Assembly: GCF_900113015.1 (NCBI RefSeq)
Contig: NZ_FONV01000010.1
Coordinates: 1 to 64,000, forward strand
Source of the DNA: Actinoplanes philippinensis
GTDB lineage: Bacteria; Actinomycetota; Actinomycetes; Mycobacteriales; Micromonosporaceae
Length of the DNA stretch: 64,000 nucleotides
Direction of reading: 5' to 3'
Of this stretch, positions 18,413 through 26,568 are shown in pieces (within the stretch, counting starts at the first letter, position 1; every line of letters starts with the position of its first letter). Under the pieces are notes generated by a model. The model did no database searches. It worked only from the letters and a program-made list of their open reading frames with translations, and was not told the origin of the DNA. The translations under genes and the position numbers were made by a program.

Positions 18413-19522
18413 TTGAACATCGAGGAGCCGCTCCGCCAGGATCCGGAGCCGCCAAGACCCGCCCAGCGAGCGCGCCTCATCACGCGACCCGCATCCGGCC
18501 GGGTCGTCACGGCACTGCTCGTGGCCTCGTCGGCTGTGCTGACGGTCGTCGGATGCCAGCGGCCGGCCCCGATCCCGGAGAGCGTCGACGCCAGGTCGGA
18601 TCCTCGACTCGGCGGGCGTCTCTACTCCGCCACCAGCCCGTTCAACCAGGCCATCCCCACCAACGCCCAGGTGGACCCGCGCTCCGCGGACTACGTCAAG
18701 CTGCTGAACCGCAGCCGGCAGGAGAAGGGCTTCGTGGTCGCGCTCCGGGAGTGGAGCGTGCCGGCCTACTTCGCCCGGCAGGGCACGCCGCGGCACGACG
18801 TCCGGATCACCGGCTTCGACGAGGTCCGCCGGATCATGCGCGGCGTGCCCATCCCGGACAATGCCCGCCCCGACCCGGCGGAGGACGCCCACCTGTCGGT
18901 GATCGACCCGGTCACCCGCTGCGGGTACGACCTGTACGGCGCCAAGAAGACCGTGCTCGGCTGGACCGCGAAGTGGGCGAACGTCACCTCGACCGCGGAC
19001 AGCGGGATCTACCCCAGCGGCCTGTCGACCCGGGCGACCGGCTTCGCGCCGCTGGCCGGCATGATCTGGCCCGCCGAGCTGCGCGCCGGGCGGATCGACC
19101 ACGCGCTGGTCTTCGCCTACCCGTACACCAAATCGGGCGGCCCGGTCTCTCCGGCTACCTCCAGCGACGGCCGGACCACCCTGGCCGCGGCCCTGCCGCA
19201 GGGAGCAAGGGTCCAGCTCGACCCCACACTCGACCTGAACACGCTGGGACTCAGCGCATATGAGCGGACGATCGCCGAGGCCCTGCAGCGGTACGGCATG
19301 TATCTGGGCGACACCGGCGGGGCGCTCGCGCTCTACGCGGTGAACCCGCAGAGCTTCGACACCAATCCGTACGCCGGACTGCTGCCGGACAAGCCCTTCA
19401 TCCCGCTCGACAAGATCCCCGTACACCGCTTCCGGGTGTTGAAGACCGGCAAGCAGATGGCACAGACACGACGGTCCATCGTGCCGTCCACGTGCGCCCA
19501 GATCGACGTCATCGCCAAGTGA
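18413..19522 (+). CDS. Putative lipoprotein of unknown family (paralogue 1)
   Basis: 369 residues. The N-terminal region ends in a lipobox-like AVLTVVGC, which suggests lipid anchoring. I do not recognise the family. The mature part is almost the same as the secreted protein encoded convergently at 19602-20672, beginning at DPRLGGRLYSATSPFNQ. Blocks such as SADYVKLLNRS, EWSVPAYF, GTPRHDVRITGFDEVRR and WPAELRAGRIDHALVFAYPY recur in both. The start is a TTG with AGGAA 8 bases upstream. Position beside the glycan locus suggests a surface or glycan-related role; this is inference only. Confidence 0.75.
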   Translation: MNIEEPLRQDPEPPRPAQRARLITRPASGRVVTALLVASSAVLTVVGCQRPAPIPESVDARSDPRLGGRLYSATSPFNQAIPTNAQVDPRSADYVKLLNRSRQEKGFVVALREWSVPAYFARQGTPRHDVRITGFDEVRRIMRGVPIPDNARPDPAEDAHLSVIDPVTRCGYDLYGAKKTVLGWTAKWANVTSTADSGIYPSGLSTRATGFAPLAGMIWPAELRAGRIDHALVFAYPYTKSGGPVSPATSSDGRTTLAAALPQGARVQLDPTLDLNTLGLSAYERTIAEALQRYGMYLGDTGGALALYAVNPQSFDTNPYAGLLPDKPFIPLDKIPVHRFRVLKTGKQMAQTRRSIVPSTCAQIDVIAK

Positions 19523-20525
19523 TCGGGCGCCGTCACCGCAGACGAGGAAGCCACCGTCGCGTCCGGTTCGAACGCGGCGGTGGCTTCCTCACTGATCAGG
19601 GTCAGTTCACGACGTCGATCCGGGCGCAGGCCGACGGCACGATGGCGTACTTCGTCGTGGGCTGCTGCGTGCCGACCTTCAGCACCCGGAACCGGTTCAC
19701 CGGGATCTTGTTGAGGAGCACGGACGACTCGTCGGGAAGCAGTCCGGCGTACGGGTTGGTGTCGAAGCTCTGCGGGTTCACCGCGTAGATGGAGAGCGCG
19801 CCACCGGTGTCGCCCAGGTACATCCCGTACCGCTGCAGGGCGGTGGCGATCGTCCGCTCGTTGGCGGTCAGCCCCAATGTGCTGAGGTTGAGACTGGGGT
19901 CGAGCTGGACGCGGGCGCCTTCCGGCAGGGCCCCGGCCAGGGTGGTCCGGCCGTCGCTGGAGGTGGCCGGGGAGACCGGTCCGCCCGATTTGGTGTACGG
20001 GTAGGCGAAGACCAGCGCGTGGTCGATCCGCCCGGCGCGCAGCTCGGCGGGCCAGATCATGCCGGCCAGCGGCGCGAAGCCGGTCGCCCGGGACGACAGG
20101 CCATTCGGGTAGACGCCGTTGTCCGCCGTCGAGGTGACGTTGGCCCACGTCGCGGTCCAGCCGGTCGCCGTCTTCTTGGCGCCCCAGAGGTCGTACTCGC
20201 AGCGGGTGGCCGGGTCGATCACCGACAGGTGGGCGTCCTCCTGCGGGTCAGGCTTGGCGTTGTCCGGGATCGGCATACCGCGCATGACGCGGCGGACCTC
20301 GTCGAAGCCGGTGATCCGGACGTCGTGCCGCGGCGTGCCCTGGCGAGTGAAGTAGGCCGGCACGCTCCACTCCCGGAGCGCCATGCCGAAGCCCTTCTCC
20401 TGCTTGCTGCGGTTCAGCAGCTTGACGTAGTCCGCGGAGCGCGGATCCACCTGGGCGGTGGAGGGGATGACCTGGTTGAACGGGCTCGTCGCGGAATAGA
20501 GACGCCCACCGAGCCGCGGATCCGC
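18597..20525. repeat. Large imperfect inverted repeat formed by convergent paralogues
   Basis: The arms, about 18597-19420 and 19685-20525, encode the homologous parts of the two convergent proteins. Over the 120 bases at 19081-19200, against the minus strand of 19921-20040, I count only a handful of mismatches. The arms are separated by roughly 260 bases containing both gene ends. Confidence 0.75.
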
Positions 20526-20672
20526 GGCGGTCGACGAGAACGCCGTCTCGCCGGCCGGCAGGCTGGCGACGGGCGCCGCGCCGGCGCTACCGGGCGCCAG
20601 CGTGACCGCGCTCGCCACCGCGAGCAGGGCCGCGAGAACCGGACGGTGTTTGTTCAGCTTCCGACGACGCAA
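19602..20672 (-). CDS. Secreted protein of unknown family (paralogue 2)
   Basis: 356 residues with a conventional signal peptide (MRRRKLNKHRPVLAALLAVA, cleavage near AGAAPVA) instead of a lipobox. The remaining 300 residues are collinear with the lipoprotein encoded at 18413-19522, including GYDL/EYDL, WANVTSTAD, ATGFAPLAGMIWPAEL and LQRYGMYLGDTGGAL. I do not recognise a catalytic motif or named domain. Two versions, one lipidated and one freely secreted, suggest the same activity at two locations. Confidence 0.78.
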   Translation of the reverse strand: MRRRKLNKHRPVLAALLAVASAVTLAPGSAGAAPVASLPAGETAFSSTAADPRLGGRLYSATSPFNQVIPSTAQVDPRSADYVKLLNRSKQEKGFGMALREWSVPAYFTRQGTPRHDVRITGFDEVRRVMRGMPIPDNAKPDPQEDAHLSVIDPATRCEYDLWGAKKTATGWTATWANVTSTADNGVYPNGLSSRATGFAPLAGMIWPAELRAGRIDHALVFAYPYTKSGGPVSPATSSDGRTTLAGALPEGARVQLDPSLNLSTLGLTANERTIATALQRYGMYLGDTGGALSIYAVNPQSFDTNPYAGLLPDESSVLLNKIPVNRFRVLKVGTQQPTTKYAIVPSACARIDVVN

Positions 20673-21100
20673 TTCGTTTCTCCCCCGTTTATCCAGCCGT
20701 GTGCCGGCTGGGCATGCGAAGAAGATTCAGGGTCGGAAGGTGCGCGGCCGGTACCCTGCCCGGTGCTGTCCAGTTGCGGGCGGATCAGCGGCGCACGGTT
20801 TCCCGCGAAGATCAATTAATGGCGGCCGGACAGCTCGGAATACGAATGTCCGGACCGGCGGCCAGGGTCCGCAATGTCCGCTATAACCGACCCGTTAAAC
20901 TACGTCAGAAAAGCGATCGGCCGCTTGTGAACGTATTGACATGAGTAAGTCAGTTCGCCGCGACCCCTGATGCCACAAAACATAGTTGAACAGCATGAAC
21001 AGCCGTTCAGCGGCTGGATGCCGGCGCGCAGAAGTCGGCGACATCGAGCGGATGGCATCGGAATCCGGGCCCCGCGAATCAAACTCAGCAGGAGAAGAAA
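20673..21100. other. Intergenic gap, divergent promoters expected
   Basis: About 430 bases between divergent secreted-protein genes. A TTGACA hexamer is present at 20937-20942, but no convincing -10 stands at the usual distance. Nothing else was recognised. Confidence 0.35.
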
Positions 21101-21778
21101 GTGATCAAGAATCTGCCCTCCCGGCGAGCCGGCGAGTTTCTCGTCGCGATGACACTCGTTACCGGAATGACCATGGGTGCCGCGTCGAGCGCGTCCGCCG
21201 CCGGCCCCGCCCCGGACGAGGGAAAGCCATGCTCTTTCGAGGAGGTCGGCGATCAGTTATACACCCTCGAATCGGCTCGGGTGTCGCCGATCGTGACGCA
21301 TTTCACCAGCTTCTACGTGACCACCGGCACGCTTTCCGAAAACACGTACCGCCTGAACGTGGTCGATCGGGTCGGCACGACCATCAATGGCAACTCGGGC
21401 GCGTCCGAGACGCTCTTCGAGCAGGTGACCCGTACGGTCGGGTTCAGCGTGCGCACCGACGAGAGCACCACCAACACCGAGGACCTGACGGTCAAGTGGC
21501 GGTTCAACAACCCCGGCTACTACGGCCTCTACAAGGGCACCCGGCGGGTGACCGGCACCTTCAGCCACGCCGTCTGCACCCCCGCCTGGGGTTACCCCCG
21601 GTATGTGCGCCGGGGTAGCGGCACCTACACCACCTTCGGGCACATCGAGGAGGGCACCGTCGGGTGCGGCGACGTCCTCCCGCCGAAGTCCGTCCGCCGG
21701 GCCGCCCAGGTCATGCTCGGCTGCCCCAGCCCGACACCCGTACCGGCCGGAAAAGCCGCGAAGCCGGGGTCCCGCTGA
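21101..21778 (+). CDS. Secreted protein of unknown function
   Basis: 225 residues. A signal peptide (to about ASSASAAGPA) is followed by a domain rich in Thr/Val/Gly with four cysteines, suggesting a small beta-rich extracellular fold. Distinctive stretches are FTSFYVTTGTLSENTYRLN and VKWRFNNPGYYGLYKGTRRV. No family was recognised. The start is a GTG preceded by AGGAGAAGAAA, a strong ribosome-binding site. The gene stands alone between the glycan locus and the accessory region and is followed by a GC-rich hairpin. Confidence 0.72.
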   Translation: MIKNLPSRRAGEFLVAMTLVTGMTMGAASSASAAGPAPDEGKPCSFEEVGDQLYTLESARVSPIVTHFTSFYVTTGTLSENTYRLNVVDRVGTTINGNSGASETLFEQVTRTVGFSVRTDESTTNTEDLTVKWRFNNPGYYGLYKGTRRVTGTFSHAVCTPAWGYPRYVRRGSGTYTTFGHIEEGTVGCGDVLPPKSVRRAAQVMLGCPSPTPVPAGKAAKPGSR

Positions 21779-21855
21779 CCCGCTCCGCACCAGCGGAAGC
21801 ACCGGCGCCGGGCCGTCTGCCGCACCCGATCTGCCCCCCGGAGTAGACAATCGAA

Positions 21856-21892
21856 CGGCCCCCGGTTCGCACCTTCCGCGAGCAGGGGGCCG
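21856..21892. terminator. Dispersed GC hairpin, copy 1
   Basis: CGGCCCCC pairs with GGGGGCCG around a loop containing TTCGC and CCGCGAGCA. The same hairpin recurs at 23194-23230 and 26247-26283. It lies 78 bases past the secreted-protein stop and downstream of the convergent nuclease-like gene. Confidence 0.6.
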
Positions 21893-21979
21893 CTCACAGC
21901 AGCTCCGTCCGGCTGCTTCCTCAACGTTTGTTCATCGCTGATCGCGACCGGTCAACGGCACGATGCGCCACTCGAGTCG

Positions 21980-23068
21980 CTAGCCCTGATCGGCGACGAG
22001 CCCCCGGGCCGACGCCACCAGGTGATCCAGCACCGCGAGGGTGAGATCGGCCAGCTGGAACCGGTCCACCCTCGTCACGTCCAGGGTCAGCTGGGTCGCG
22101 AGCCGCCGGTTCCAGTCGTTGCGGAACACCGGATGCAAGCCGCCGAGTCCGCCGTTGCGGAACTCGTCCAGCACGGCGGCGTCCGCGGGCCCGGCCAGGC
22201 CGCCGTACTCGTTCGCGGACAGCGCCTGGCCCAGCTCCGGCCGGCCCCGCTCGGTGAGCATCCGCTGGATCGCCGGCAGCACCATGGCCGGCAGCAGCGC
22301 CACGGCAAGGTCGTGCGCCTTCCGCCGGGCCTCGATCGCGTCCCCGTCGCCCACGTCGACCTGCACACACGGCCGGAACAGCCACCGCGCCGCCGGGGTC
22401 TTGCGGCCCTCGGAGCGCACGTCCACACCGATCCACGCGTCCGGGTCTCCGTTCGGGTGCCGCTGCCAGGCAAGGAACATCGGGTTGCCGGGGTTCGTGC
22501 GCGTCGCCTCGGCCCGCCCGTCCCGCTGCCGGAGCACCCGATCGAGGTCCAGCGCGACACGCCGGGTGACGTGGTCGGGCACATACCACCCCCGGGACTC
22601 GCCGATCACACCCTCGGCCTGCTCGTCCCAGCTCGCGAACAGCCCGGCGACTTCGCCGCCGAGCCAGGCGGCGTGCGGATCGGTGCTGTCACGCCACGCT
22701 CCGTAGAGCTCGACGAGCCCCACCGCCCGCCACGGATCCGGCGGCACATCGCCACGGTCCAGGGTGCAGTAGAAGAGAGCCGCCGAGTATTTCGCCGCCC
22801 AGGCCTGATAGCGCCACAGCTGATCCCCGTGCTCGGTCGACGCGCCCTTCAACTCCAGCACAGCCACCGGATGATTCTCCCGGTACACGACCAGATCGAA
22901 CCGGCTCCGCGCGGCCTTGCCCTCACGCCGGACCCGATACTCCCCGTCCGGCAGCCCCAGCACCCGGATCAGCGGCGCCGGATCCCGCTCGAACAGGAAC
23001 GCCAGCAGGTCACTGGCACTGTTCTCGTTGGCGATCAGGCGGCCCAGCGCCTCATTGTTCTCCGGCAC
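21980..23068 (-). CDS. PD-(D/E)XK nuclease-like protein
   Basis: 362 residues. The segment RFDLVVYRENHPVAVLELKG gives Asp58 and the E72-x-K74 pair of the restriction-endonuclease fold. Aromatic and charged helices follow (QLWRYQAWAAKYSAALFYCT). The C-terminal half (about 170-360) is unassigned. It is probably a DNA-cleaving or DNA-binding enzyme, plausibly of defence type. No methyltransferase is adjacent. GC hairpins flank it at 21856 and 23194. Could also be a catalytically inactive relative. Confidence 0.65.
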   Translation of the reverse strand: MPENNEALGRLIANENSASDLLAFLFERDPAPLIRVLGLPDGEYRVRREGKAARSRFDLVVYRENHPVAVLELKGASTEHGDQLWRYQAWAAKYSAALFYCTLDRGDVPPDPWRAVGLVELYGAWRDSTDPHAAWLGGEVAGLFASWDEQAEGVIGESRGWYVPDHVTRRVALDLDRVLRQRDGRAEATRTNPGNPMFLAWQRHPNGDPDAWIGVDVRSEGRKTPAARWLFRPCVQVDVGDGDAIEARRKAHDLAVALLPAMVLPAIQRMLTERGRPELGQALSANEYGGLAGPADAAVLDEFRNGGLGGLHPVFRNDWNRRLATQLTLDVTRVDRFQLADLTLAVLDHLVASARGLVADQG

Positions 23069-23193
23069 TTCAAGATCATAAAACCTTGCCGGTGGTACGG
23101 CCTCGCATGAGCCTGCTCCTCGAACCGGCGGTGAGCAGAACGAAACCGGCTGCCCCGCCCACCGCTCGGCCCCGGCGGGCAGACAAGACGAGA

Positions 23194-23230
23194 CGGCCCC
23201 CCGTTCGCGCTTTCCGCGAGCAGGGGGCCT
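23194..23230. terminator. Dispersed GC hairpin, copy 2
   Basis: GGCCCCCC pairs with GGGGGCC around a loop almost the same as in copy 1 (TTCGCGCTTTCCGCGAGCA). It lies between the nuclease-like gene start and the Cys-rich protein stop, so it may terminate the latter on the minus strand. Confidence 0.6.
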
Positions 23231-23253
23231 ACTCGAACCTCACCGCGCTGCCC

Positions 23254-25725
23254 TCAGGGCTTGCGACTCAACTCGAAGGTCGCGGCCGCCTCGGTGGCAT
23301 CGAGGATCACCGTGAGCGGGCCGGCCGGCAGGTTGCACGTCGCCGTGCGCTCGGCGAAAGTCCCGGTCGGCCCACAGTGACGAATCCCGTCGGCGCCGAA
23401 GACCGACAGGTAGGCGCCGCCCGCGCCGGCGGTTCGCTTCCAGGTGAAGCTCTCCCGGGCAGCGTGGGCGTCCGCGGGAATCGTGCGGCAGACCGAGAAG
23501 TCATCACCACCGGTGGTCAGCGTCAGCGCCGCACCGTCGAAGGCCGGGCACGACGGCGGGCCGTCGACTCGGTAGAAGCGGGCCGCGACCGGACCGGGTG
23601 CCTCGCCCTCCTGCTGCGACATGACGGCGAAGTACGGGGCGGTTCCGGTCAGCTGACAGCTGGTCTGCCACAACGCGTACGACGAATCGCAGAGATAGTT
23701 GCCATCCGCGTCGTACACCTGTGTGGGCGGATACCGCTTCTCGGCGGGGACCATTTCGACGATCCGCTGCCCGGTCGTCTGCGGAAGTTGCAGGCAGAGG
23801 AACTGACCCGGAGCGGTGAACGTGGCGCGGTAAAGCTCCTGCGCCGACACCGGACAGCCCACCGGGTGCTCGGGGAGCACGCTCAACGCGTACGAGAAGT
23901 CGTTGTCGATCACGGTACCGGTGGACTGGCCCGAGAGCACCACCGCGTAATCACCGGCCGCCGGGAACTCGCACCTCCCGGAGTCGTTGCAGATCCGGTG
24001 CCCGGTGGAGTCGAAGACCGCGGCGTACGCTGGGTAGTTCTCGTCGTCGTACGCCCGGATCCGATGAATCCCCGCCTCGGACAGCCGCACGGTCCGGCAG
24101 CGGATCGGCCCATAGGCGCCGGCCGGAGGATCGTTGTAGGCGCCGGGCGTCACCACCGGGCAGCCCTTCGGCGCGGAGAGGCTGCGGACCTGCACCTCGT
24201 AGGTCTCGTCGACGCTCTCGGCATCCCACCGGTCAAGATACGAGATCACGCGATACGTGCCGTCCGCCGGCAGCAGACACCCGGTCTCCTCGCTGTAGCC
24301 GAGACAGAGCGCTCGACCGGTGCTGTCCACCACCGTCGTCACGAAGCTGTTGTACCGGGTCGGCGCGGCGTAGACGACCACGCGCTGCCCGGCGGCGCCC
24401 TGGAACTGCTGGCAGTTCGTCTGCACCGGGGAGGTCTGATGCAACAGCGCCGCCGCCTCGTCCCACCGCAGTGACGTGCCGGTGGCGCATCCGGCGGACC
24501 GGTTCAGAGCAGCCACCGCGATCTGATAGGTGACCGGCTCCCAGCCCTGGTTGCTCGTGACGATCGTGTAGTTGCCCGACACCGGCAGCGGGCAGGCGTA
24601 CGCGTTCTCGTACTTGTCGCAGACCTTGAGGCCGGCGTCGTCGTAGAGGTTCCACCAGACCGACTGGTCGTCGTGGATCCGGACCGCGACCCCACCGGCC
24701 GTGGACGTACGCAGTTGATGACAGGTGACGGGGTTCGCCTCATCGAGGGTTCCGGAGCCGGCGGCCGAGCCGGGAACACCGAAGGCGGTGGGCCGCAGGA
24801 CCGGGCAACCCCTCGAGTGGGAGATCTGCGACATCCGCAGGGTGTACGTCACCTCGTGGCCGTACATCTCGTACATCATCAGCCGGAACGGGCCGGGCGA
24901 GTCCAGCGTGCAGGTGTAGGTGTCCTGAACCGGGCAGACCGGCTGGTACTCCGCGTTGAGGATGTGACCGCGCACGTCGCCGCCGTTCGACGACCGCGGG
25001 GCGTACATCTGCAGGACGCTGCCGACCGGCAGGGTGAAGGAGAAGCACTCGCCGGCCGACCCGAGGGCCAGCTCCGCCGTACGCCCCGGCGAGGCGAACG
25101 AGAAGAATCCGCTCCCCAGGGTCCGGCAGGCCGACGGCGTCCGCTGCGACTGCACAGACAGCGTGTACGCCATGTCCCCCGAGCTGTAGGCGAGCGCCAC
25201 CACGATCGTGTACGTCCCGGCGGCGCCGAGCTCGCAGCTGCCCGGATAGGTCCCGTAGTAGCAGAGGTAGTTGCCTTCGGCGTCGTACACCATCGCGCTG
25301 ACGCTGTCGGTGACGTCGTTGTTGGCGGTCTCGGTGACCGTCCCGTACAACACGTCCCCGCTCACGCTCGTGGTCACGGTGAAGGTGTCCTGCCGGCTGC
25401 CCGACAGAGAGGAACAGTGATAGATCTTGCCGAACCGGGCTACCCCACCACATCCGGTGGCGGCCGTGGTCCTGCTCTGCTTCCGGACCGCGACCGGTGG
25501 CCGGGCGTCCGGTCCCACATTGGCCCGCCGCGGACGCAGGTCCTTGCCCGCAACGGCCTCCGGCCGCTCCTCGGACGTCGGCGTCGGCGTCGGGGCGCCC
25601 TTGCTCCCCGCTGTGACGACGCCGCCGTGCGCCGCCCGCGCGGGCCCAGCCCCGAGCAGCCCACCGAGCACCAGAGCAATCGCCAACCACAAGCAGGTCC
25701 CGTACGTGAACCGCTTCATCCCCAT
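23254..25725 (-). CDS. Large secreted Cys-rich repeat protein
   Basis: 823 residues with a signal peptide (to GAGPARAAHG), a Thr/Pro-rich low-complexity stretch and then about seven repeats of 90-110 residues. Each repeat carries a cysteine shortly before a beta-rich stretch and a turn such as YDAEGNYLCYY, DDAGLKVCDKYENAYACPL, DSTGRALCLG, DSTGHRICND and DADGNYLCDSS. The pattern resembles bacterial pre-peptidase C-terminal (PPC-like) beta-sandwich repeats, a tentative comparison. No enzyme domain is seen. Probably an extracellular adhesion or scaffold protein. Confidence 0.72.
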   Translation of the reverse strand: MGMKRFTYGTCLWLAIALVLGGLLGAGPARAAHGGVVTAGSKGAPTPTPTSEERPEAVAGKDLRPRRANVGPDARPPVAVRKQSRTTAATGCGGVARFGKIYHCSSLSGSRQDTFTVTTSVSGDVLYGTVTETANNDVTDSVSAMVYDAEGNYLCYYGTYPGSCELGAAGTYTIVVALAYSSGDMAYTLSVQSQRTPSACRTLGSGFFSFASPGRTAELALGSAGECFSFTLPVGSVLQMYAPRSSNGGDVRGHILNAEYQPVCPVQDTYTCTLDSPGPFRLMMYEMYGHEVTYTLRMSQISHSRGCPVLRPTAFGVPGSAAGSGTLDEANPVTCHQLRTSTAGGVAVRIHDDQSVWWNLYDDAGLKVCDKYENAYACPLPVSGNYTIVTSNQGWEPVTYQIAVAALNRSAGCATGTSLRWDEAAALLHQTSPVQTNCQQFQGAAGQRVVVYAAPTRYNSFVTTVVDSTGRALCLGYSEETGCLLPADGTYRVISYLDRWDAESVDETYEVQVRSLSAPKGCPVVTPGAYNDPPAGAYGPIRCRTVRLSEAGIHRIRAYDDENYPAYAAVFDSTGHRICNDSGRCEFPAAGDYAVVLSGQSTGTVIDNDFSYALSVLPEHPVGCPVSAQELYRATFTAPGQFLCLQLPQTTGQRIVEMVPAEKRYPPTQVYDADGNYLCDSSYALWQTSCQLTGTAPYFAVMSQQEGEAPGPVAARFYRVDGPPSCPAFDGAALTLTTGGDDFSVCRTIPADAHAARESFTWKRTAGAGGAYLSVFGADGIRHCGPTGTFAERTATCNLPAGPLTVILDATEAAATFELSRKP

Positions 25726-26060
25726 GCGTACTCCCCGCTGAAACTCCGCACGAGACGCGGAGCGCGAGAATCATTTCACGCACATCAACACCCAACAATA
25801 TCGAAGCCCGTAACCCCACACCTTCCACGCCGGCGCGCCGAGCCAGTGGCAGCAGGCGCCCCGCCGCAGGCGTTTCCGGGGTAGGCCCAGGTAGAACATC
25901 TGACCTCGGTGACTCGTGACGCACACATCCAGAAATACGACGTGCCCGTCCTACCCGCCTGACGCGAGATGAGCGGAACGCGACGCGGGGTGAACAGGAA
26001 CAAACCAAGCTGTTGCATCCACCGTGACGCGCGGTCACCGCGACGCCCCCACCCGCCACG
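25726..26060. other. Intergenic gap upstream of the Cys-rich protein gene
   Basis: About 335 bases with no supported gene. It holds the promoter region of the minus-strand Cys-rich protein and passes into degenerate copies of the tandem repeat described at 26061. Confidence 0.4.
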
Positions 26061-26210
26061 TCCACCGCAACGCGGGTCAAGCGGAACTCGAACCACCCGC
26101 CGCGCCCACCGCAACGCGGTCAAGCGGAACCCAATCCACCTGGCACGCCCACCGTGATGAGGGTTAAGCGGAACTCAAACCACCTGGCGCGCCCACCGTG
26201 CTGCGGGGTT
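26061..26210. repeat. Tandem repeat of about 43-44 bp
   Basis: At least three full units begin at about 26061, 26105 and 26148, and a partial unit begins at 26192. Each starts CCACCG, then a GCGG-like core, AAGCGGAAC and CCACC, with a few substitutions. The DNA shows no coding signal. Confidence 0.7.
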
Positions 26211-26283
26211 TCCGGGGGCTCGGCCCCCGGAGCAGACAAACCGGAACGGCCCCCGGTTCGCGCTTTCCGCGAACAGGGGGCCG
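26211..26283. terminator. Double GC hairpin, including dispersed hairpin copy 3
   Basis: The first hairpin (26211-26231) has a 9-bp stem TCCGGGGGC/GCCCCCGGA. The second (26247-26283) repeats the hairpin of 21856 and 23194, with CGGCCCCC/GGGGGCCG. The stretch GGAGCAGACAA between them matches GGAGTAGACAA just before copy 1, so the repeat unit extends beyond the stem. Confidence 0.55.
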
Positions 26284-26492
26284 CAATGCCGTGGAGATGC
26301 CGACTGCTTACTTGAACCCAGATGGACAGTTAGAGCGTTTGCGCTCGGCGCTCGACAGCACTCTCTTGACCGGCGGCTGACACTCGGCGGGCCTCACCAA
26401 GACCTGGCATAAGCCTCGATACCGTTCGCATCGGGCATGCACTTTCAGCACGCGCCAGAGGCGCACGGCAGAGCACCGCCCATACTAAAGAT

Positions 26493-26551
26493 TTAGCCCT
26501 TGGCTAACTCTTGTTGTATGCTGACCAACGAAGACATCTAAAAAGTTAGCC
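26493..26551 (+). promoter_or_regulatory. Probable operator with TTAGCC half-sites upstream of the HTH-ATPase operon
   Basis: A perfect palindrome TTAGCCCTTGGCTAA is at 26493-26507, and a third half-site, AGTTAGCC, is at 26544-26551. Together with GGCTAACT (26502-26509) this also makes a longer inverted pair. A TATGCT at 26517-26522 could be a -10 box between them. The first gene encodes an HTH domain, so autoregulation is likely. Confidence 0.55.
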
Positions 26552-26568
26552 GGAAGGCGAGGGCGACT

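Noticed and set aside
20937..20942. Promoter with TTGACA before the secreted-protein gene
   Set aside because: No acceptable -10 hexamer at 16-18 bases, so I do not call a promoter.
26061..26210. Possible CRISPR array
   Set aside because: Units are contiguous with no distinct spacers, and the repeats are diverged; no cas genes are nearby.
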